A stretch of 64,000 nt of DNA from Halomarina ordinaria (GTDB lineage: Archaea > Halobacteriota > Halobacteria > Halobacteriales > Haloarculaceae), in contig NZ_JARRAH010000001.1 of the NCBI RefSeq assembly GCF_030553305.1, forward strand, positions 2,666,001-2,730,000, read 5' to 3'. The translations under genes and the position numbers were made by a program. The notes beneath the pieces were generated by a model. The model made no database searches and had not been told where the DNA came from. It worked only from the letters and a program-made list of their open reading frames with translations. Shown piece by piece: positions 58,318 to 64,000 of this stretch (the first letter of the stretch is position 1; each line of letters begins with the position of its first letter).

Positions 58318-60231
58318 ATGCACTGCGTCGCCGGTGTCGACATCGGCAACTCCAGCACGGAGGTTGCCATCGCGCGGAGGGGGGACGACGGGTCGTGGGC
58401 GTTCGTCGCGAGCGACCTGTTCCGGACGACCGGGTTGAAGGGGACGAAGGAGAACGTCCCGGGCGTCCTGAACGCGATGCGTCGGGCGACCGAGCAGGTC
58501 GGCCTCGACCCGGGGGACGTCGACCGCGTCCTGCTCAACGAGGCCGCGCCGGTTATCGGCGACGTCGCCATGGAGACCATCACGGAGACGGTCATCACGG
58601 AGTCGACGATGATCGGTCACGACCCCTCGACGCCCGGCGGCGTCGGCCTCGGCACCGGAACCATCGTCGAAATCACCGACGACATGGCCGACTATTCCAC
58701 AGCGGAGTCGGTCGTGTTCGTCGTCCCGGGGTCGGTCGACTTCGCGGACGCGGCCGAGCGCATCAACGCCTGGCACGACGCCGGCTACGACGTGGCGGGC
58801 GCCATCGTCGAGAAGGACGACGCCGTCCTCATCGGCAACCGTCTCGACGTCGAGATACCCGTCGTCGACGAGGTGTCGAAACTCGACCTCATCCCCCGTG
58901 GGCAACCGGCGGCCGTCGAGGTGGCCGCCCGGGAGTCGGGCAAGACCATCGACCAGCTCTCGAACCCCTACGGCATCGCGACGGTGTTCGACCTCTCCCC
59001 CGAGGAGACCCGGAAGGTGATACCCGTCGCCCGCGCGCTCGTGGGCAACCGCTCGGCGGTGGTCATCAAGACGCCCGCCGGCGACGTCGAGGAGCGGACC
59101 ATCCCCGCCGGCACCATCACCGTCGTCAACGAGCGGGGTATCACCACGACCGTCGACGTCGACCAGGGGGCCGACGCCATCATGGAGTGCGTCATGGACA
59201 ACTGGCCCGTCGCGGACGTGCGCGGCGAGAGCGGGTCGAACATCGGAGGGATGCTGAACCGCGCGCGCGCCCGGATGGGCGAGGTCACGGGGCAGGACCC
59301 AGACTCGATAGAGATTCGCGACGTGATGGCCGTCGACACGCTCGTCCCCCAGGAGGTGGAGGGGGCCGTCGCGGGCGAGTACAGCATGGAGAACTCCGTC
59401 GGTCTCGCCGCGATGGTGAAGACCAACCGGTTGCCGATGCGCCAGATAGCCGACGGCATCGAGGCCGAACTCGACACGGAGGTGGTCATCCAGGGCGTCG
59501 AGGCGAACATGGCCGTCCTCGGGTCGCTCACGACGCCGGGGACCGACCTCCCGGTGGCCATCCTCGACATGGGTGGCGGGTCGACCGACGCCGCCTACAT
59601 GAACGAGCGCCGGGCGGTCGACTCGATTCACCTCTCGGGCGCCGGCGACATGGTGACGATGCTCATCGACTCCGAACTCGGCCTCGACGACCGCGACCTC
59701 GCGGAGGCCATCAAGAAGTACCCCGCCGCGAAGGTCGAGACGCTGTTCAGCGTGCGCCACGAGGACGGCACGGTCCGCTTCCTCGACGAGGCCGTCGACC
59801 CCGAACTGTTCGGCCGCGTCGTCCTCCTCGAGGACGGCGGCGGGATGCGGCCGGTCCCGGTCGACGAGTCGCTGGAGGAACTCAGACGGACCCGCCGGCG
59901 GGCCAAGCGCCGGGTGTTCGTCGAGAACGCCGAACGCGCGCTCCGCCTCATCACGCCGGGAGGGAACGTCCGGCACCTCCCGTTCGTCGTGATGGTCGGG
60001 CGCTCGTCGCTCGACTTCGAGATACCCGAGATGATCTCCGACGCCCTCGCCGAGTACGGCATCGTCTGTGGCCGGGCGAACGTCCGCGGGGAGATGGGGC
60101 CGCGAAACGCCGTCGCCACCGGCCTCGTGCTCTCGCACATCGACGGCGGCGGCCACCTCGACTTCGACCTCCCGCCCGAGTTGGCCACCTCGCTCGACCG
60201 ACCGGAGGCGACGGCGGGTGACGACGCGTGA
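58318..60231 (+). CDS. Diol/glycerol dehydratase reactivase, large subunit
   Basis: A 637-residue chaperone-like ATPase of the DdrA/PduG/DhaF family. VAGVDIGNSSTEVA is the actin/Hsp70-type phosphate-binding start; LDMGGGSTDAAY is the second phosphate loop; IHLSGAGDMVTMLI and RLITPGGNVRHLPF are family features. The protein removes damaged cobalamin from the B12-dependent dehydratase and lets fresh coenzyme bind, using ATP. The small subunit follows 28 bp downstream and the dehydratase genes lie 1.1 kb further on the same strand. Confidence 0.93.
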   Translation: MHCVAGVDIGNSSTEVAIARRGDDGSWAFVASDLFRTTGLKGTKENVPGVLNAMRRATEQVGLDPGDVDRVLLNEAAPVIGDVAMETITETVITESTMIGHDPSTPGGVGLGTGTIVEITDDMADYSTAESVVFVVPGSVDFADAAERINAWHDAGYDVAGAIVEKDDAVLIGNRLDVEIPVVDEVSKLDLIPRGQPAAVEVAARESGKTIDQLSNPYGIATVFDLSPEETRKVIPVARALVGNRSAVVIKTPAGDVEERTIPAGTITVVNERGITTTVDVDQGADAIMECVMDNWPVADVRGESGSNIGGMLNRARARMGEVTGQDPDSIEIRDVMAVDTLVPQEVEGAVAGEYSMENSVGLAAMVKTNRLPMRQIADGIEAELDTEVVIQGVEANMAVLGSLTTPGTDLPVAILDMGGGSTDAAYMNERRAVDSIHLSGAGDMVTMLIDSELGLDDRDLAEAIKKYPAAKVETLFSVRHEDGTVRFLDEAVDPELFGRVVLLEDGGGMRPVPVDESLEELRRTRRRAKRRVFVENAERALRLITPGGNVRHLPFVVMVGRSSLDFEIPEMISDALAEYGIVCGRANVRGEMGPRNAVATGLVLSHIDGGGHLDFDLPPELATSLDRPEATAGDDA

Positions 60232-60259
60232 GCCACAGAACGGGCCGGGGTGAACACCG

Positions 60260-60622
60260 ATGAGCGGATGTCGCGGCCCCGTCGAGAAGGGCGACGAGAC
60301 CCCGCGCATCGGCGTCTGGTGCGTGGGCGACGTCCCGGAACACCTCCCGGCGCTCGAACACGGCATCGAGGAGGAGCGGGTCTCGTGGGTCGTCAGGTCC
60401 GAGATGGGCGGCGACGTCGTGAGCGTGGCCTACGAGGCGGCGAGCGACTCCGCGCTCCGGGTCGGCGTCGGCGTCGACGGCGACCGCTACGTCGTCCACC
60501 ACCAGCGACTCCCGCGCGACGACCCGCTGTTCGACGTCCGCGCGGACGACGCCCGCGCGCGTACCGTCGGGTCGAACGCCGCCCGTCTCGCCAAGCGGAT
60601 GCCGTTCAAGCCCGTCGACTGA
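60260..60622 (+). CDS. Diol/glycerol dehydratase reactivase, small subunit
   Basis: A 120-residue protein of the DdrB/PduH/DhaG type: PRIGVWCVGDVPEHLPALEHGIEEERVSW, then GVGVDGDRYVVHHQRLP and NAARLAKRMPFKPV. The small subunit resembles part of the dehydratase medium subunit and swaps with it during reactivation. It follows the large reactivase subunit closely, so both are probably one transcript. Confidence 0.88.
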   Translation: MSGCRGPVEKGDETPRIGVWCVGDVPEHLPALEHGIEEERVSWVVRSEMGGDVVSVAYEAASDSALRVGVGVDGDRYVVHHQRLPRDDPLFDVRADDARARTVGSNAARLAKRMPFKPVD

Positions 60623-60745
60623 CGCCCGTCCGCGCCCGTCACCCCTCTCGCGCGCGACCAGTAGCGTGTCGGGTATCTTCACACAAATATCAATTCAGGG
60701 TACAGATATAACCTATCACGGGAAAGGAAGGGTGGAGTCCAAACG

Positions 60746-61156
60746 ATGACAGAAGTCACACTCGACGTCGCGAAGCGACTCGTCGACGCGGCCGAGGCGG
60801 AGGCCGAGGAGATCGACGTCCCCATGTGTATCGCGGTGATGGACGCGGGGGCGAACCTGGTCGCGTTCCACCGGATGGACGGAGCGCTCCTCGCGAGCAT
60901 CGACATCGCCCGGAACAAGGCGTACACGTCCGTCTCGCTCAAGTTGTCGACCGACACCGTCTGGGAGGTCTCACAGCCCGGCGAGCCGCTGTACGGCCTG
61001 GGAGGGACGAACGACGGCCGCATCGTCACGTTCGGCGGCGGCTTCCCGCTGGAGGTCGACGGCGAGGTCGTGGGGGCGGTCGGCGTCTCGGGTGGCAGCG
61101 CCGAGGAGGACATGACGGTGGCCGAGGCCGCCGTCGACGCGTTCGAGTCCATGTAA
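60746..61156 (+). CDS. GlcG/HbpS-like protein (DUF336)
   Basis: A 136-residue protein: CIAVMDAGANLVAFHRMDGALLASIDIARNKAYT is the family signature, followed by FGGGFPLEVDGEVVGAVGVSGGSAEEDM. Relatives include HbpS (heme binding) and the C-terminal domain of PduO, the adenosyltransferase of propanediol use. In a B12-dependent dehydratase cluster a corrin- or heme-related role is plausible. It has its own TATA element (ATATA, 60706-60710) and a GGAG-like ribosome-binding site (60734-60737). No adenosyltransferase domain is attached. Confidence 0.88.
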   Translation: MTEVTLDVAKRLVDAAEAEAEEIDVPMCIAVMDAGANLVAFHRMDGALLASIDIARNKAYTSVSLKLSTDTVWEVSQPGEPLYGLGGTNDGRIVTFGGGFPLEVDGEVVGAVGVSGGSAEEDMTVAEAAVDAFESM

Positions 61157-61283
61157 TTTAAAAGAGAGAACAATAACCCGCCGATTCGACAAGCACACTT
61201 GCGTTAACTTTTGTATCTTTGTTTTAGACGGGCGGCTCATTGACAATGTTTATCCCGGCGCTGGCGTAGGTATCCAGTAGCTC
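61157..61283 (+). promoter_or_regulatory. AT-rich promoter of the dehydratase genes with inverted repeat
   Basis: A 127-bp AT-rich spacer in GC-rich surroundings. A TATA element TTTAT (61249-61253) lies about 31-35 bp before the pduC-like start. Directly next to it is the inverted repeat CATTG-A-CAATG (61238-61248), overlapping the position of the transcription factor B recognition element. A regulator bound there could block or recruit TFB. Confidence 0.55.
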
Positions 61284-63005
61284 ATGGTAGATGATAACGC
61301 TCACCGAACGGACGGTGCAGGGGCGGTCGGCGGGGGGACGCCGAAGCGGTCGAAACGGTTCGAGGCGCTCGAAGACCGCCTCGTGAACCTGGACGGCTTC
61401 GTCAACGAGTGGCCGGAGGTCGGCTTCGTGGCGATGGAGAGCCCGAACGACCCCGAGCCGAGCGTCCGCGTCGAGGAGGGAACTGTCGTCGAGATGGACG
61501 GGAAGGAGCGCTCGGAGTTCGACTTCATCGACCGGTTCATCGCGGACTACGCCCTCGACGTGGAGACGGTGGAGGAGGCGATGGCGGTCGACTCCCTCGA
61601 GTTCGCCCGCGACCTCGTGGACATCAACGTCCCCCGCGCTGACATCGTCGAGCGGGCGACGGCGATGACCCCGGCGAAGCTGACGGAGGTGGTGAACCAC
61701 CTCAACATCGTCGAGATGATAATGGCGATGCAGAAGATGCGCGCTCGAAAGACGCCGGGGAACCAGTGTCACGTCACGAGCGTGAAGGACCACCCGGTCC
61801 AGATAGCGGCCGACGCCGCCGAGGCGGCGCTCCGCGGGTTCGACGAGGCGGAGACGACCGTCGGTGTGGCCCGGTACGCGCCGTTCAACGCCCTCTCGCT
61901 GCTCGTCGGCACGCAGACCGGTCGCGGGGGCGTCCTCACGCAGTGCGCCGTCGAGGAGGCGACCGAACTCCAGCTCGGGATGCGCGGGATGACCGGCTAC
62001 GCCGAGACGGTCTCCGTCTACGGCACCGAGGACGTGTTCAAGGACGGCGACGACACGCCGTGGTCGAAGGCGTTCCTCGCCTCCGGCTACGCCTCGCGGG
62101 GCCTGAAGATGCGCTTCACCTCCGGGGCCGGCTCCGAACTCAACATGGGGCAGGCCGAGGGGAAGTCGATGCTCTACAACGAGATCAAGTGCATCCTCGT
62201 CACCAAGGGCTGCGGCGTTCAGGGGCTCCAGAACGGTGGTATCAGCTGTATCGCCATCCCGATGTCCGTCCCCTCGGGCGGGCGCGAGGTGGCGGCCGAG
62301 AACCTCGTGACGATGATGGTCGACCTCGAATCCGCCTCGGGGAACGACCAGACGTTCACCCACTCGGAGATACGCCAGACCGCCCGGACGATGCCGCAGT
62401 TCCTCGCGGGGACCGACTTCATCTTCTCGGGCTACAGTTCGGTGCCGAACTACGACAACATGTTCGCGGGGTCGAACTTCGACTCCTACGACTTCGACGA
62501 CTACAACGTCCTCCAGCGGGACCTGAAGGTCGACGGGGGCGTGCGTCCGGTCGACGAGGAGGAGGTCATCGAGCGCCGCCGCCGCGCGGCGAGCGCGCTC
62601 CAGGTCGTCTTCGAGGAACTCGGCTTCCCACCCATCACCGACGAGGAGGTCGAAGCCGCCACCTACGCCGACGGCAGCAAGGACATGCCCGACCGCAACC
62701 AGGCGGAGGACATCAAGGCCGCCCAGGAGATGATGGAACGCGAGGTCACCGGCGCCGACGTCGTCGAGATCCTCGCGGGGAACGGCTTCGAGGGCATCGC
62801 CGAGAACATCCTCAGCATCCTGAAGGGGCGCGTGGCCGGCGACTACCTCCACACGTCGGCGGTGTTCGACGAGGAGTTCAACGTCGTCAGCGCCGTCAAC
62901 GACCAGAACGACTACGAGGGCCCCGGCACCGGCTACCGCCTCGGCGGCGAGCGCTGGGAACAGATCAAGGCCATCCGACAGGCCATCGACCCGGAGGACG
63001 TCTGA
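61284..63005 (+). CDS. pduC: B12-dependent diol/glycerol dehydratase, large subunit
   Basis: A 573-residue TIM-barrel subunit of the PduC/DhaB1 family. MQKMRARKTPGNQCHVTSVKDHPVQIAADAAEAALRGFDE, MRFTSGAGSELNMGQAEGKSMLYNE and the segment GCGVQGLQNGGISCI (residues 312-326) are highly conserved active-site and cobalamin regions. The enzyme converts 1,2-propanediol to propionaldehyde or glycerol to 3-hydroxypropionaldehyde through a radical mechanism in a hexamer with medium and small subunits. Substrate preference cannot be decided from this sequence. The medium-subunit gene starts 9 bp after its stop. An acidic N-terminal leader of about 20 residues is extra compared with bacterial forms. Confidence 0.95.
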   Translation: MVDDNAHRTDGAGAVGGGTPKRSKRFEALEDRLVNLDGFVNEWPEVGFVAMESPNDPEPSVRVEEGTVVEMDGKERSEFDFIDRFIADYALDVETVEEAMAVDSLEFARDLVDINVPRADIVERATAMTPAKLTEVVNHLNIVEMIMAMQKMRARKTPGNQCHVTSVKDHPVQIAADAAEAALRGFDEAETTVGVARYAPFNALSLLVGTQTGRGGVLTQCAVEEATELQLGMRGMTGYAETVSVYGTEDVFKDGDDTPWSKAFLASGYASRGLKMRFTSGAGSELNMGQAEGKSMLYNEIKCILVTKGCGVQGLQNGGISCIAIPMSVPSGGREVAAENLVTMMVDLESASGNDQTFTHSEIRQTARTMPQFLAGTDFIFSGYSSVPNYDNMFAGSNFDSYDFDDYNVLQRDLKVDGGVRPVDEEEVIERRRRAASALQVVFEELGFPPITDEEVEAATYADGSKDMPDRNQAEDIKAAQEMMEREVTGADVVEILAGNGFEGIAENILSILKGRVAGDYLHTSAVFDEEFNVVSAVNDQNDYEGPGTGYRLGGERWEQIKAIRQAIDPEDV

Positions 63006-63014
63006 GAGCAGACC

Positions 63015-63602
63015 ATGGCGAAAGCAGACACGGACACACGACAGCAGCCGAACCGCACGCTCACGCTGACCGAGGAGGGCCCCGCCGAGAAGGGGACCGA
63101 CACCGACGAGGTGGTCATCGCCATCAGTCCCGGCTTCGGGACGCTGATGGACCACACGATGACCGACGTCCCCCACGCCGACGTGCTCCGGGAGATGATG
63201 GCCGGCATCGAGGAGGAGGGCCTGCGCTCGCGGGTCGTCCGCATCAACGAGAGCGTCGACCTCGGCGTCATCGGCCTCACCGGCGCGAAACTCAGCGGCT
63301 CGGGCATCAGCATCGGCATCCAGACCCGCGGGACGACGCTCATCCACCAGGCGGACCTCGTCCCGCTGAGCAACCTCGAACTGTTCCCGCAGGCGCCGCT
63401 GCTCGAACCGGACACGTTCCGCGCCATCGGGCAGAACGCCGCCCGGTACGCCAAAGGCGAGACGCCCTCGCCGGTGCCCGTCGAGAACGACCCGATGGCC
63501 CGGCCGAAGTACCAACCGCTCGCGGCCGTCTGGCACATCAAGGAGATGAGCTACCGCGAGGACGACAGCGAACCGACCGAACTCTCGGTTTCCTTCGACT
63601 GA
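63015..63602 (+). CDS. pduD: Diol/glycerol dehydratase, medium subunit
   Basis: A 195-residue protein of the PduD/DhaB2 type: VVIAISPGFGTLMDHTMTDVPHADVLREMMAGIEEEGL, then GSGISIGIQTRGTTLIHQADLVPLSNLELFPQAPL. The medium subunit covers the adenosylcobalamin bound on the large subunit. Bacterial PduD carries an N-terminal microcompartment-targeting peptide; here the N-terminus is short and polar (KADTDTRQQPNRTL), with no obvious amphipathic targeting helix. The small-subunit gene starts 2 bp after its stop. Confidence 0.94.
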   Translation: MAKADTDTRQQPNRTLTLTEEGPAEKGTDTDEVVIAISPGFGTLMDHTMTDVPHADVLREMMAGIEEEGLRSRVVRINESVDLGVIGLTGAKLSGSGISIGIQTRGTTLIHQADLVPLSNLELFPQAPLLEPDTFRAIGQNAARYAKGETPSPVPVENDPMARPKYQPLAAVWHIKEMSYREDDSEPTELSVSFD

Positions 63603-63604
63603 CC

Positions 63605-64000
63605 ATGACCGACGACACCACCTATCCACTCGGCGACGACCCCGACAGCGTCACGACCCCGGCCGGCACGAAACTCTCCGACGTCACCCTCGAGGCGGTC
63701 CTCGCGGGCGACGTCGACGGCGCCGACCTCGTCATCGCCGACGACACGCTCGAGAAGCAGGCCCGCATCGCAGAGGAGGCCGGCCGACCGCAGGTCGCCC
63801 AGAACTTCCGGCGCGCGGCCGAACTCACCGCCGTCCCGGACGACCGCATCCTCGAAATATACAACGCGCTCCGACCCAGCGGCGCCGACAAGGAGACGCT
63901 GCTCGACATCGCCGACGAACTCGAATCGGAGTTCGGCGCCGAACTGAACGCGGCGCACGTCCGCGAGGCCGCCGAGGTGTACGAACAGCGCGACCTGTTC
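63605..64000 (+). CDS. pduE: Diol/glycerol dehydratase, small subunit (3' end outside window)
   Basis: The first 132 codons of a PduE/DhaB3-type subunit: acidic leader, then KLSDVTLEAVLAGDV, TLEKQARIAEEAGRPQVAQNFRRAAELTAVPDDRILEIYNALRPSGADKETLL in the conserved helical core. The gene is open at the window end and about 40 further residues are expected. It completes the three-subunit dehydratase. Whether an adenosyltransferase, alcohol or aldehyde dehydrogenase or shell proteins follow cannot be seen. Confidence 0.93.
   Translation, partial: MTDDTTYPLGDDPDSVTTPAGTKLSDVTLEAVLAGDVDGADLVIADDTLEKQARIAEEAGRPQVAQNFRRAAELTAVPDDRILEIYNALRPSGADKETLLDIADELESEFGAELNAAHVREAAEVYEQRDLF

Noticed and set aside
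58318-64000. Bacterial microcompartment locus
   Set aside because: No shell protein gene and no amphipathic targeting helix on the medium subunit are seen within the window.

Overview
The window is chromosomal DNA from a high-GC haloarchaeon (class Halobacteria). The evidence is the strongly acidic, Asp/Glu-rich proteins, a CetZ tubulin homologue, coenzyme F420 biosynthesis genes (cofC, cofG, cofH), the archaeosine pathway (tgtA, arcS, raSEA), a SAMP-type ubiquitin-like protein, a halophilic 2Fe-2S ferredoxin, a squalene synthase, and TATA elements about 25-30 bp upstream of many start codons (leaderless transcripts). Gene density is high, both strands are used, and many neighbouring genes overlap by 4 bp (ATGA/GTGA). 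No rRNA operon, CRISPR array, insertion sequence or intact prophage was seen.

Region by region. 1-10 kb: the end of trpD, a cyclophilin, a ferredoxin, tRNA-Leu(UAA) followed by degenerate tRNA 3'-end copies, a DUF4397 lipoprotein, a formamidase, a TrkA-type protein, a TrmB regulator, thymidylate kinase and an NDUFA9-like reductase. 10-21.5 kb: a housekeeping block with DUF2243 protein, cetZ, cofC, cofG, a CNNM/CBS membrane protein, cofH, a Na+/Ca2+ exchanger, purC, purS-purQ and two NAD(P)-binding proteins, one of F420:NADP reductase type. 21.5-31 kb: a 1191-residue HTH-FilR1-NTPase-TPR fusion, raSEA, a VanZ-like protein, two divergent exchanger-like membrane proteins in convergent orientation, a zinc-ribbon membrane protein and a 2Fe-2S ferredoxin. 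31-37.5 kb: a PQQ dehydrogenase carrying the lanthanide-type Asp pair, co-transcribed with an unrecognised 305-residue protein, then a CDC48-type AAA ATPase with an altered first ATPase domain.

37.6-50.3 kb is the most accessory-looking stretch. It holds three translationally coupled NMT1/THI5-like binding proteins without signal peptides, a divergent cupin, three aldehyde:ferredoxin oxidoreductase (AOR) family proteins (one lacking all four Fe-S cysteines), a VOC protein, a hairpin-rich spacer with a (TA)n tract, a small lipoprotein, and a MoaD/SAMP3-like small operon. 50.3-58.2 kb returns to housekeeping: arcS, tgtA, a FilR1-type regulator, a Nudix hydrolase, a CHY zinc-finger protein and squalene synthase.

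58.3-64 kb is a coenzyme-B12-dependent diol/glycerol dehydratase cluster: reactivase large and small subunits, a GlcG/HbpS-like protein, then large, medium and small dehydratase subunits, the last cut by the window end. Together with the AOR proteins and the PQQ dehydrogenase this suggests an organism with a sizeable alcohol/aldehyde metabolism, but the substrates cannot be read from sequence. Strongest candidates for new biology: the HTH-FilR1-NTPase-TPR fusion, the cytoplasmic-looking lanthanide-type PQQ dehydrogenase with its unknown partner, the Fe-S-less AOR beside a SAMP3-like gene, and the three signal-less THI5-like proteins.
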